DNA from: Bacillus sp. S3
Lineage (GTDB): Bacteria > Bacillota > Bacilli > Bacillales > Cytobacillaceae
DNA: 64,000 nt
Assembly (NCBI RefSeq): GCF_005154805.1
Contig: NZ_CP039728.1
Coordinates: 124,001-188,000 of the forward strand
Direction: 5' to 3'
The first letter of the stretch is position 1. Each line of letters opens with the position of its first letter. Position numbers and translations under genes: made by a program. Positions 26,426-33,914 of this stretch are shown here, one piece after another. The notes below the pieces were generated by a model. It made no database searches, had not been told where the DNA came from, and saw only the letters and a list, made by a program, of their open reading frames with translations.

Positions 26426-26755
26426 TCACTCTTTGATGATATTAACTAAATTATTAAAGGGGATATAATGAGAAAATCCTTTTTCATCTTGAAGAATCAG
26501 TTGTCTTTTTAAGTGATCAATGAAGTGTACTTTTCCTTTAATCGCATTTATAAATCCATTATTAAAGACTTCAATATTTATTTGATTATTTAAAGCCATT
26601 GCTTCGCAAACAATAAGTTCAAATTCTTCGATAGCCTGCTCATCCAGTAGTGGTTTTTGTATTTTCTTTTCTTCGAAAATGGTTTCTTTTAGTAAATGAA
26701 CATGTTCCGGCATCATGAATGCTGTAAATTTGATTTTCCCTCGATCACGAATCAT
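26426..26755 (-). CDS. YolD-like family protein
   Basis: 109 residues, ATG after AAAAAGGAG. It has the family's hallmarks: IRDRGKIKFTAFMMPEHVHLL near the N-terminus and an Sm-like small beta domain (GKVHFIDHLKRQLILQDEKG). YolD-like proteins are encoded with UvrX-type polymerases and are thought to modulate them. It is the first gene of the LexA-controlled pair. Confidence 0.9.
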   Translation of the reverse strand: MIRDRGKIKFTAFMMPEHVHLLKETIFEEKKIQKPLLDEQAIEEFELIVCEAMALNNQINIEVFNNGFINAIKGKVHFIDHLKRQLILQDEKGFSHYIPFNNLVNIIKE

Positions 26756-26784
26756 AGTTCCAACTCCTTTTTAATTATTACATA

Positions 26785-26798
26785 CGAACTTACGTTCT
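26785..26798. promoter_or_regulatory. LexA (SOS) box upstream of yolD-uvrX
   Basis: CGAACTTACGTTCT matches CGAAC-N4-GTTC of the Bacillus consensus CGAACRNRYGTTYC with two mismatches. It lies 30-43 bp upstream of the YolD-like start codon, where a promoter is expected. Confidence 0.75.
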
Positions 26799-27008
26799 AT
26801 ATACAATTAAATAAAAAAAATGCCCTGTAAAAAAGAGCATTTTCAATTCCAGAGAAGTTGTGTCAACAAGAAAAGGATCCCCAGAGGGCCTACCTTAAAC
26901 ATGGTAGCCCCTCTGAGATGGAATTAAAACAATCTTTTTTGTCTAAGATGACATAGAGATTCAGAGAATTAGTCTATTTTAATAATAATCAGAAAAGGAG
27001 GAACGCAT
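26799..27008. other. Leader region with a GC-rich hairpin before a small membrane protein gene
   Basis: The arms CCAGAGGG..ACC and GGT..CCCTCTG (about 26880-26917) form a stable stem in otherwise AT-rich DNA. They lie about 90 bp upstream of the start of the small gene at 27009. There is no T-run immediately after it. It could be a structured 5' leader or part of a small RNA. Confidence 0.35.
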
Positions 27009-27179
27009 ATGTTGAAACTTGCTATTATTAATTTATTGGTTGCTATCGTAAACTTTACTTTTCCAAAGCTCTTCCCAGCGTTAGGAAAATGGCTAATCAA
27101 TAAATTGAAACCGAAGACAATAATAACCATACAAACTATTATCATAGCAATCCTTGCATTCGGTTATTTTCTAAACTAA
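27009..27179 (+). CDS. 56-residue membrane protein
   Basis: The ATG at 27009 follows AAAAGGAGG. Two hydrophobic segments (residues ~2-20 and ~36-55) surround a basic loop with FPALGKWLINKLKPK. The strong ribosome binding site, good codon use and a following hairpin support a real gene. The family is unknown. Confidence 0.6.
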   Translation: MLKLAIINLLVAIVNFTFPKLFPALGKWLINKLKPKTIITIQTIIIAILAFGYFLN

Positions 27180-27187
27180 ATGTAGAA

Positions 27188-27214
27188 ATGGAGGATGACG
27201 AAACGCCATCCTCC
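27188..27214. terminator. Hairpin between convergent genes
   Basis: The stem GGAGGATG/CATCCTCC with loop ACGAAACGC lies after the small membrane protein gene and before the end of the 101-residue gene. The T-tract is weak. Confidence 0.5.
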
Positions 27215-27227
27215 TTAAAGATAATCA

Positions 27228-27533
27228 TCATATTGTTACTTTCTCGTAAGTTCGGTCTTTCTTATCCTTATCTTCTATAAACTTCAAAGTACCATCTACG
27301 ACGAAGCTTTCTAAAATGGAGCATACTTTTCCATATGCTTTGGGCTTATTAGTTGTATACCGTTCATTAGACAATTTGCCTGATTCTATCAACTTTTCGC
27401 AAATTTCTAAAGCACTGGTTTTCCCTGATTGAATTAAGTCCATAACTTCATGCTGCAGGGGAGTTAGGGTTGGTGTATCAATTGTTTCTTTTTTGACTTC
27501 AGCAAATAGATCGTCAAATGAAATTTGATTCAT
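27228..27533 (-). CDS. Small winged-helix-like protein downstream of the recombinase
   Basis: 101 residues. Residues ~22-100 look like a winged helix: LTPLQHEVMDLIQSGKTSAL, EICEKLIESGKLS, KAYGKVCSILESFVVDGTL, then two beta strands. It starts 30 bp after the XerS-like gene and is probably co-transcribed with it from the LexA-controlled promoter. It might be a directionality factor or regulator; no specific family is recognised. Confidence 0.55.
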   Translation of the reverse strand: MNQISFDDLFAEVKKETIDTPTLTPLQHEVMDLIQSGKTSALEICEKLIESGKLSNERYTTNKPKAYGKVCSILESFVVDGTLKFIEDKDKKDRTYEKVTI

Positions 27534-27563
27534 ATGGTTCCTCCAGGATTCAGACTGTTAAAG

Positions 27564-28673
27564 TCATTTTTCTCTACGCTTATCTAATGCTTCTGCAGCT
27601 AATCTCGCTTTTTCTCTTGTTGTATTAATGTAAAGCAAAGAAATATCTGAAGAAGTATGTCCAAGTTGGTCCATGATTAGTGGAATATCACCATTAGTTT
27701 GCTCTGCAAGGTTTGTAGCATAGGTATGTCTCAATTTGTGAGGAGACATTCTTTTATCAAAAGACTTAGTGTATTTATAGACGATTTCTTCAATCGCTCG
27801 ATTGGTTAATGGCTTAGGTTCATTTTTATATAATTTGACATAGACAAACTCATTTTCACCATTCCCAGCTTTATACCTCTCATTTCTAACAGAAAGATAT
27901 AATTGAAGGTCATCTATTGCTGAAGGGGTAACAGATACCGTATCCTTTTTATTTCCTTTTCGTATCACGCTAATCTCTCTGGAGGTAAAATCAATGTCCT
28001 TTATACGTAAGTTAGATAATTCATTTACCCGGATTCCAGTACCTAAAAAGAGGGAGAGGATACTAATATTTCTCTCCTTATCCCGTTTAAAGTATCTCAG
28101 CTCGACATGGGAGAGAGAAGACTCATATTCATTCTTTATATAGTCCAGGAATTCAAGATCTTTATCACCAATAAAAATTTTATCGGTTATCTTTTTAGCC
28201 CGTTCATTAAAGGTTTCTGTTACTTTGGTAACCTCGATTTTTTGCATAACATTTCTATGAAAATAAGGCTCATTATTCTCGTTCTCAGCCTCTATCGTTA
28301 AGTACTTAAATAGAGAGCGAAGGGAGGACTTTTGCCGATTTACGGTCCTTACATCTATTTGTTTTGTCTCATCGTCAGCTTTGGATACTTTGTATTTCTT
28401 TCGAGATATAAACTTAAAATAATTTCGAGCTTCTACTAAACTAAGAGTGGCCAATACGTTAGTTGGAATATCTTTAATTTCTGAACAGGGAGCGATATTC
28501 TCTGCAATTAACCAATTGAGGAAGTCGCGAAAATCTCTAACATAATTAAACAAAGTAATAGGGGAGCGGATGTCTTGTTTAGCATCAACATAATCCACTA
28601 CATAAGAAGGCATTTCTTTTAGCAAGATTTCTAGTTTTTTCTCGTAATGTTCATGCTGTTTAGAAATTGCCAT
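27564..28673 (-). CDS. XerS-like tyrosine recombinase
   Basis: 369 residues. The N-terminal SAM-like core-binding domain begins PSYVVDYVDAKQDIRSPITL, which resembles streptococcal XerS. The catalytic domain has Arg215 (GTGIRVNELSNL), a beta-hairpin Lys near 240, His312 and Arg315 (HKLRH), His339 (LGHTS) and the nucleophile Tyr348 (LLYIN), so it should be active. It may resolve plasmid dimers or rearrange the neighbouring cassette. A LexA box and a 26-bp inverted-repeat site lie just upstream, and a near-identical site lies 3.9 kb away beyond the defence-like genes. Confidence 0.88.
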   Translation of the reverse strand: MAISKQHEHYEKKLEILLKEMPSYVVDYVDAKQDIRSPITLFNYVRDFRDFLNWLIAENIAPCSEIKDIPTNVLATLSLVEARNYFKFISRKKYKVSKADDETKQIDVRTVNRQKSSLRSLFKYLTIEAENENNEPYFHRNVMQKIEVTKVTETFNERAKKITDKIFIGDKDLEFLDYIKNEYESSLSHVELRYFKRDKERNISILSLFLGTGIRVNELSNLRIKDIDFTSREISVIRKGNKKDTVSVTPSAIDDLQLYLSVRNERYKAGNGENEFVYVKLYKNEPKPLTNRAIEEIVYKYTKSFDKRMSPHKLRHTYATNLAEQTNGDIPLIMDQLGHTSSDISLLYINTTREKARLAAEALDKRREK

Positions 28674-28701
28674 GCTTACACCTCCAAAAATTTAAATAAT
28701 C

Positions 28702-28715
28702 AGAACATACGTTCG
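28702..28715. promoter_or_regulatory. LexA (SOS) box upstream of the recombinase gene
   Basis: On the minus strand CGAACGTATGTTCT matches the Bacillus consensus CGAACRNRYGTTYC at 13 of 14 positions. It lies 29-42 bp before the start codon. Confidence 0.75.
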
Positions 28716-28719
28716 TATT

Positions 28720-28745
28720 ATTCGTATAATACAATTTTTACGAAT
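28720..28745. repeat. 26-bp inverted-repeat site A (candidate recombination site)
   Basis: The arms ATTCGTA and TACGAAT flank a 12-bp spacer, TAATACAATTTT. Site B at 32593-32618 has the same arms and a spacer of the same length. In opposite orientation the two sites agree at 24 of 26 positions. The site adjoins the LexA box and the recombinase promoter. Confidence 0.6.
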
Positions 28746-28798
28746 TTTAATCAATCTTTAAAATGTAGGTATTGAAATTAGGACATTATTTGCTCCGT

Positions 28799-29692
28799 TT
28801 AAGAATCTGAAATATTGAATTCGGTTTGTATCACAAATTGAAAGAAATCATAATCTCTTCGGCTATCCAAAGTAGGAGGGGGTGTATAATTAATTAATCC
28901 TATATCTTTAACCACTTCTAGATCAATTCCAAGCTTTAGCACTGCTGCATACAGTAACATATTTGTACCATTAGGACCGATTTTGTTAAGAACTAACTCA
29001 AGATAAAAATCAATTTCCCATTCATCCATTTCTGAACGATATTTTAAAATCAATTGCAACAATTTTTCAACATGAAACGAATAATTATGATAAGAATTGT
29101 CTATTGGTAATTTTAAATATGCTTCTTCTAACCATTCTCCATATTTTTGAAAATATGCTTCTCGGTTATTTTCATTAAGTCGATGTATTTCATAATCTTG
29201 GTAAAGTTTATCTTTTATGTATTTGTATTTATTTTGCAGGATTTTAAAGAATTCATTTGGACTATTTAAATGAAACCCATCGACTTCATTGAAATCTTTA
29301 AGTATGGTGTTCAATTGTTCTAGGAATATAAAAAAAGTATTTTCAAATCTTTGCATGCGAGCGGTTTTATTCTGCTCTTCTAAAGTCTTTTTTGTGTCAT
29401 TTATTTCTTTTTCTTGTATGATAAGCTGCTTTTTTTGTAATTTAATAGTTTCTACAACATACAGAATACTAGCTATTGTAAGGAATGGTATAGTACCACC
29501 GCCAATAAAATCCCCATAAGTGCCTAAATCATCGAATGAAAATCCAAAGATCTTTACCCCCAATAAACCGAATCCTAACGATATTGGAGCTAACAATAGA
29601 AATAATACCTTAAATTCCGAGACGTCAAATTTAGTATCTTTTTGTTGCGAATCAGAATTTTCATCTTTAGATTGAGCTTGTTCGTTATTCAC
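28799..29692 (-). CDS. Putative phage abortive-infection protein, AbiC-like (membrane)
   Basis: 297 residues, GTG start after AGGAG. A charged N-terminus is followed by two membrane segments (about residues 27-52 and 64-84), a coiled coil (TIKLQKKQLIIQEKEINDTK) and the family's ARMQRFENTFFIFLEQLNTI motif. This layout is that of the putAbiC family. It is the last gene of the minus-strand cassette between sites A and B. Members are thought to act in phage defence; the trigger is unknown. Confidence 0.72.
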   Translation of the reverse strand: MNNEQAQSKDENSDSQQKDTKFDVSEFKVLFLLLAPISLGFGLLGVKIFGFSFDDLGTYGDFIGGGTIPFLTIASILYVVETIKLQKKQLIIQEKEINDTKKTLEEQNKTARMQRFENTFFIFLEQLNTILKDFNEVDGFHLNSPNEFFKILQNKYKYIKDKLYQDYEIHRLNENNREAYFQKYGEWLEEAYLKLPIDNSYHNYSFHVEKLLQLILKYRSEMDEWEIDFYLELVLNKIGPNGTNMLLYAAVLKLGIDLEVVKDIGLINYTPPPTLDSRRDYDFFQFVIQTEFNISDS

Positions 29693-29704
29693 AATGTTAT
29701 TCTC

Positions 29705-29845
29705 CTAGAATTTTTGTTTTTTCATTTTATTATGATGTACGTAATAGAAAGTGTTATTCTCATTTCTAACCCACCATGAGAGCGAAATAATCCACGAACA
29801 TTCACTAGGCTCAGTAACCTTGGGCCAGTTGTAAGCTAGGCACAT
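29705..29845 (-). CDS. Possible small protein or frameshifted remnant upstream of the AbiC-like gene
   Basis: The frame encodes about 46 residues (from ATG at 29845): YNWPKVTEPSECSWIISLSW then WVRNENNTFYYVHHNK. The composition, Trp-rich and varied, looks coding. It has no ribosome binding site of its own. A perfect one (GGAGGATTAAT) precedes an ATG at 29903 in another frame that stops after 16 codons, so one frameshift may have split a ~65-residue gene. It ends 12 bp before the AbiC-like start. Confidence 0.35.
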   Translation of the reverse strand: MCLAYNWPKVTEPSECSWIISLSWWVRNENNTFYYVHHNKMKKQKF

Positions 29846-29920
29846 GTTATTGCTACCGGTTATCCTTTTTGCCAATGCGCTTCTGATTCGCTATTTTACA
29901 CATATTAATCCTCCAGGAAT

Positions 29921-30220
29921 TTAATAAATGAAACCCAAAACCTTAAGTATTTCTTCAGTCCTATTAATGATATTTTTTATATCATCCCAACATTGGCCAT
30001 CCACACTTTTGCTATGCTTCCACTTGGAACCACCAGCGTAAAAGTGATACCCTAAATCTTTGAATGTTATTTGGTCTACCTTTCTAATCTGTAGACTAAA
30101 AACCTGGTATTCCTCTTCACTATTTTTTGACACTTTTAAATAGTTTTCATGCAAACGAAAGACTTTATCTTCTTTCCTTGCTACAGGATCGTTACTTGCA
30201 AACTGCCAATGAAGACTCAT
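29921..30220 (-). CDS. 99-residue protein of unknown function in the defence-like cassette
   Basis: It begins MSLHWQFASNDPVARKEDKV and contains FKDLGYHFYAGGSKWKHSKS and a C-terminal helix. There is no signal peptide or membrane segment. It follows the PLD-like gene by 50 bp on the same strand, so it is probably co-transcribed. I recognise no family. Confidence 0.55.
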   Translation of the reverse strand: MSLHWQFASNDPVARKEDKVFRLHENYLKVSKNSEEEYQVFSLQIRKVDQITFKDLGYHFYAGGSKWKHSKSVDGQCWDDIKNIINRTEEILKVLGFIY

Positions 30221-30270
30221 AAAATCACCTTTTTATTATTTTTTAATTAAATCTAACACGATAACGATTT

Positions 30271-31401
30271 TTACTTATAATTTTTAATTAAGTGAATGTT
30301 TTCCAAAACAGTTTTGTTAATCATTGAATCTTTAATATCATCTATTAGAGATTCAATTTTATTAATACAAGTTTCTATAGCATCGAAGGTTTTGAGTAAG
30401 TCTGAACCTTTTTCCTCGATTCGATCAAACTTTAATTGTTTTTTATACATTACATAATCAGCAGCACCTTCTAAAGCTTCATCTAAGTTATCTCCTAGGT
30501 CTAACTCACGAAATTTACTCCACATCATGGATTCTTCAATATTTGTAATGAAATTAGCGAGTTGGTCAAGTTCTTGGGCAAACGAGGAAACAAATGTATC
30601 TAATGTTTCTAGCTCCTTATTTGCATCTTCTTTGTTAAACTCTTGGGGATATCCGCTAATTAGCTTTTCAACAATTTCTTCGAATCGAGAATGGATGTCT
30701 TTGAAATTTTCCCATTTTTCCCTATTAAAATAGGCATTATTAATGTCTAAAATCTCAATTTCCGGTGTATAAGGAGGATCTCCAACCCAAGTAAATATAT
30801 CAGTTCTAATGTCTTTTAAAGAACTTCTTAAAATCTCAGCTAAATCCTCCATTACAACAGCATACTCTGATGTAGCATAAAGAATAGAATTTGATTTAAT
30901 TCCATCAAATATAGTTCTTTTTAACTTTTGAATTGCGGCTTTTTCTCTTACAATAAAGCCTAATTCAAACTTACCTTGACTGGCATCAGAAAAATTTTGC
31001 GACCCGATGTAGGCGATTTGATCTGTCATCACTAACTTCGCATGATTATCAAAATTAAAATAAACATTTAAATCTCCAAATTTCTGCCGTTCTAAGACTT
31101 GTAAAGTGTATTTAATTTTTGTAGCTGCATTATTTACAGTTGTAGTGTCAATTTTACCTGTACTTTTATTTATATAATCTTCTCTGCGTGCAGGTATATT
31201 TAGAATTAAGGTAATAGGTGTTGATTTATTTACTTTTCTTAGTTCTTTCAATAATTCAGTACTAGGTTCATAGGTATTAATGTTATAAGTGACAATGTTG
31301 ATAAACTTTGCATTGTTAAAATTATCAATGACCTCTTGAAACCCATTTTCTTGGTAGGAGAGAACCACGTCTCCAGTAATGTTCGGAATAATTTTTTTCA
31401 T
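30271..31401 (-). CDS. Phospholipase-D-like (HKD) domain protein
   Basis: 376 residues. The N-terminal ~180 residues are a PLD-like fold with one HKD-type motif: His120 and Lys122 in NHAKLVMTD, then GSQNFSD with Asn136. Only one motif is visible, so activity would need a dimer, as in Nuc-type nucleases and several defence effectors. The C-terminal half is helical and acidic, with no motif I know. It is encoded between DUF3800 and the 99-residue protein. A nuclease role in defence is inferred. Confidence 0.72.
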   Translation of the reverse strand: MKKIIPNITGDVVLSYQENGFQEVIDNFNNAKFINIVTYNINTYEPSTELLKELRKVNKSTPITLILNIPARREDYINKSTGKIDTTTVNNAATKIKYTLQVLERQKFGDLNVYFNFDNHAKLVMTDQIAYIGSQNFSDASQGKFELGFIVREKAAIQKLKRTIFDGIKSNSILYATSEYAVVMEDLAEILRSSLKDIRTDIFTWVGDPPYTPEIEILDINNAYFNREKWENFKDIHSRFEEIVEKLISGYPQEFNKEDANKELETLDTFVSSFAQELDQLANFITNIEESMMWSKFRELDLGDNLDEALEGAADYVMYKKQLKFDRIEEKGSDLLKTFDAIETCINKIESLIDDIKDSMINKTVLENIHLIKNYK

Positions 31402-31447
31402 AGTACCTCCATTTTAAATTGCAAGTTGTATTTTTATTTTTCAGTAT

Positions 31448-32338
31448 TTATGAAGTAAACTCTCTGAAATGATTAGCCATGAACAGGTCTAAATAATCTT
31501 TAAATGATACCTCAGACAATTCTTTATGACTGTCCCATTCATAATATTTAATATTACTTATAAACGCATAAAAAGAGGGGAGTTTTAATAATTCAATTAC
31601 CAACTGAGTCTTCATATAAAGACCCTTAATTTTCTGTTCTGCATATTCTTCCATCGTTAAACCTGGTGGTAATGGTTTATTATTAATTATTAATCGGATA
31701 ATGCCTAGTAATAAATCAACTAATTCTACTCCAATCATATTTCCTTTAGTGACCATTTCACAACTGGTAACCCAAAATTGTTCAGATCGATATAGGGATT
31801 GAGTATTAAGATTTTCTTGTAATCTTTTTTCTAAGTCATATTTTTCATACTTACCTTCTTTTTCAATGAAAATTTCTGTTTTTATGTATATATCTTTACC
31901 AAAATGCCTTAGAAGACCATAAAAAATACGCTCGGGTATTTTGGTATAAACCATTAATGTGGCAAAGTTTAGGTGCTTTTGTTTTTCTCTTTTGTCCAAT
32001 TTCCCGCTCGCTGGATCACCAGATAGTTTGTATCTCCAATCAAGGGTAGACCGGTTATAATTGATTACATTCATCCTTGTAAATCTTGCTATTTCTGAAA
32101 AAACATAAATGGCTTCTTTTATGTTTTCTCTTAGTTCTGAATGGCCGCTATATTCAGTCCAGTGTAATTTTATCTTGCCGGATTCTAACTTTTTATTAAG
32201 TTCTTGCATTTTTGTAGTGATATAAACTGATTTAGGAATTAACAATCCACCCATAGTAGAAGGTCGGTCAGAATCCTGACCACTTTCATCAAAAAAGATA
32301 TTCATTAGTTCGGTTTTTAAGGGTGGGGATAAAGACAT
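31448..32338 (-). CDS. DUF3800 family protein
   Basis: 296 residues. The family hallmark MNIFFDESGQDSD lies near residue 12, with GGLLIPK following and later HLNFATLMVYTKI and VELVDLLLGIIR. DUF3800 has an RNase H-like fold with conserved acidic residues (Asp17 and Glu18 region here) and is frequent in defence islands. The first gene of the cassette, it has two CGTATC palindromes upstream. Confidence 0.75.
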   Translation of the reverse strand: MSLSPPLKTELMNIFFDESGQDSDRPSTMGGLLIPKSVYITTKMQELNKKLESGKIKLHWTEYSGHSELRENIKEAIYVFSEIARFTRMNVINYNRSTLDWRYKLSGDPASGKLDKREKQKHLNFATLMVYTKIPERIFYGLLRHFGKDIYIKTEIFIEKEGKYEKYDLEKRLQENLNTQSLYRSEQFWVTSCEMVTKGNMIGVELVDLLLGIIRLIINNKPLPPGLTMEEYAEQKIKGLYMKTQLVIELLKLPSFYAFISNIKYYEWDSHKELSEVSFKDYLDLFMANHFREFTS

Positions 32339-32411
32339 ATTTTTTCCTCCTAGATAGTGTGTTTATTGACAATAGAAAAATTAAATTGTATATTTATAGT
32401 AAGTTATAGCC

Positions 32412-32427
32412 CCGTATCAAGATACGG
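32412..32427. promoter_or_regulatory. Palindrome 1 upstream of the DUF3800 operon
   Basis: CCGTATCAAGATACGG, a perfect inverted repeat apart from the AA centre. It shares CGTATC/GATACG with a second palindrome whose centre is 44 bp away, about four helical turns. It lies 74-89 bp upstream of the DUF3800 start. Confidence 0.55.
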
Positions 32428-32456
32428 TTAAAATAATTTAGGATTAAAAGAGTACT

Positions 32457-32470
32457 CGTATCTAGATACG
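32457..32470. promoter_or_regulatory. Palindrome 2 upstream of the DUF3800 operon
   Basis: CGTATCTAGATACG, a perfect 14-bp palindrome. Together with the site at 32412 it suggests a repressor that binds two sites on one DNA face. No regulator gene is present between sites A and B. Confidence 0.55.
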
Positions 32471-32528
32471 ATGAAAATTAATCCGATTATTATTTAAAAA
32501 GCTCTTAAAATGTCAGTTAAAAAAGTTT

Positions 32529-32560
32529 AAGGACTAGAAAATTCTTCTAGTCCTTTTTAT
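32529..32560. terminator. Bidirectional hairpin terminator at the outer edge of the cassette
   Basis: AAGGACTAGAA/TTCTAGTCCTT stem with TTTTTATT on the plus side. On the minus side it is followed by AAACTTTTTT. It insulates the cassette from the sugar locus. Confidence 0.75.
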
Positions 32561-32592
32561 TATACCAAACATTTATTCTATCAACAATAACT

Positions 32593-32618
32593 ATTCGTAA
32601 AATTTATATTATACGAAT
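32593..32618. repeat. 26-bp inverted-repeat site B (candidate recombination site)
   Basis: The arms ATTCGTA and TACGAAT surround the spacer AAATTTATATTA. Extended arms AACTATTCGTA/TACGAATAGTT give 11-bp inverted repeats. It matches site A (28720-28745) read on the opposite strand at 24 of 26 positions. Confidence 0.6.
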
Positions 32619-32708
32619 AGTTGATAAGAATGAATTTATTGGTATAATTTTCTTGTTATCATTTTTTTTGAGCGACACAAAAGTCTAGGCAATTAATAAT
32701 ATTGTAAT

Positions 32709-32903
32709 TTAAGAGTAGACAATTTTCGGATTAATTTCTTTTAATTTTTCATATCCTAACCCAAATCGATCCATTGCTCCTGGGCGGAAATTTTCAACAA
32801 TTACATCAGCTTCTTTTACAAGTTGGTAAATGATCTCTTTACCTTCATCCGATCGTAAATCCAGTACCAGACTTTTTTGATTTCGATTAGCAATTGAAGT
32901 CCT
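32709..32903 (-). pseudogene. Remnant of a CaiB/BaiF (family III) CoA-transferase
   Basis: About 64 codons read [20 protein letters not shown], then [20 protein letters not shown], then [16 protein letters not shown] before a stop. This is a classic N-proximal family III CoA-transferase segment, normally part of a ~400-residue protein. Both ends are missing, so it is debris at the border between the plasmid-like region and the sugar locus. Confidence 0.7.
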
Positions 32904-32910
32904 CCCCTTT

Positions 32911-33540
32911 TTAATAGTTTTCTATAGCCTTACTAAAACTCAATGCTCTCTCTGTTAGTTGTTCATAGTCCTTATCCTCAACCAATTTTGAAGTATTCAC
33001 CAATGAACTTCCCAACCCAACAGCTATGCCGCTTGCCTCTAAGTATTCCTTCACATTCTCTACATTAATTACGCCAGTTGAAATAATAGGAATTTGAGGC
33101 AGAGGTCCTTTCAGATCTTTTAAATATCCTGGTCCAAAGGAGTTGGCAGGAAAAAGATTAACCACATCCGCACCGTTTTCATAATCTGTTAAAATTTCAG
33201 TAGGTGTTAAGACACCAATCACGGATAATATCCCATATCGGTTACATATTTTATATAATATCAACGTTTACAACTGGAGAAACAACAAATTTGGCTCCAA
33301 TAAAAATAACAGATCGTGCAATCTCAGCATTTAATACTGTTCCAGCACCAACCAATATCTCATTGTTGGCCGTCTCTGTTATCGTTCGTATTGCATCAAT
33401 ACCAGTTGGTGTTTCCGTTGTAAATTCAAGGATTCGAACGCCTCCTTTTTCTAATGCCTGACTAAATTTAAAAACATTGTCTGCGTGGGCTCCTCTTACA
33501 CTGCAATCAATCTATTATTCTTAATAAACTCAAAAGTTCC
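32911..33540 (-). pseudogene. Decayed KDPG/KHG aldolase gene
   Basis: The gene can be read from ATG at 33540 (MGTFEFIKNNRLIAV), then after a frameshift RGAHADNVFKFSQALEKGGV and LVGAGTVLNAEIA, then after another disruption near 33260 GVLTPTEILTDYENGADVVN to the end at 32911. The Schiff-base Lys expected in the ADVVKLFPA motif is Asn (ADVVNLFPA), and the PTGGIN loop reads STGVIN. At least two frame disruptions plus loss of the catalytic Lys make it inactive. Confidence 0.8.
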
Positions 33541-33625
33541 CATATTACTAACCACCTGATCTAATCAATTAGATTTTACTCTAAAAGCTTTTTCTTTTTT
33601 TAAAACTATGTAATGTATGGCTTTT

Positions 33626-33736
33626 TTAGGTATTACAAATTATAATTCTAACCATGATCATCAAGAAAAAGGTTGACCAGATGAAATCCTTCCTATAAGG
33701 CAGATAGAAGAAACGTAATTCATTAAAAACCGACAT
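33626..33736 (-). pseudogene. Possible N-terminal fragment of an ABC exporter
   Basis: ATG after AAGGGGG. It encodes MSVFNELRFFYLPYRKDFIW then STFFLMIMVRIII and stops after 36 residues. This looks like the first ~35 residues of an exporter-type ABC transporter with fused membrane and ATPase domains, cut off in the first membrane helix. It could be a stand-alone small membrane protein, but no other evidence supports that. Confidence 0.35.
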
Positions 33737-33914
33737 GATTTTCCCCCTTATAAAAAAATACAGATGCAGGTTCAAAAAATATTTCGGTAATATAAAATTT
33801 AGTATTACTAAGCTTTATTTTTGTAGTTACGAAAAATACTATAAAATGAATTAGGAGGACCTTTTCAGTGTCCTCCTTTAATATCGGCAAACTCTCTTTT
33901 AGTTTTTTTCCTGC
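33737..33914. other. Intergenic DNA with a hairpin after the sugar operon
   Basis: The inverted repeat AGGAGGAC/GTCCTCCT (about 33852-33877) lies 40 bp after the last gene of the operon read from the right. The T-tract on the minus side is weak, so it is only a probable terminator. The rest is AT-rich with no gene. Confidence 0.5.

Noticed and set aside
29855..29903. 16-codon gene with a perfect ribosome binding site
   Set aside because: Too short to call as an intact gene; treated as the possible first part of a frameshifted small gene.
33201..33264. Start of an intact 117-residue aldolase
   Set aside because: Homologous sequence continues upstream in other frames, and the catalytic Lys is lost, so it is the end of a pseudogene.
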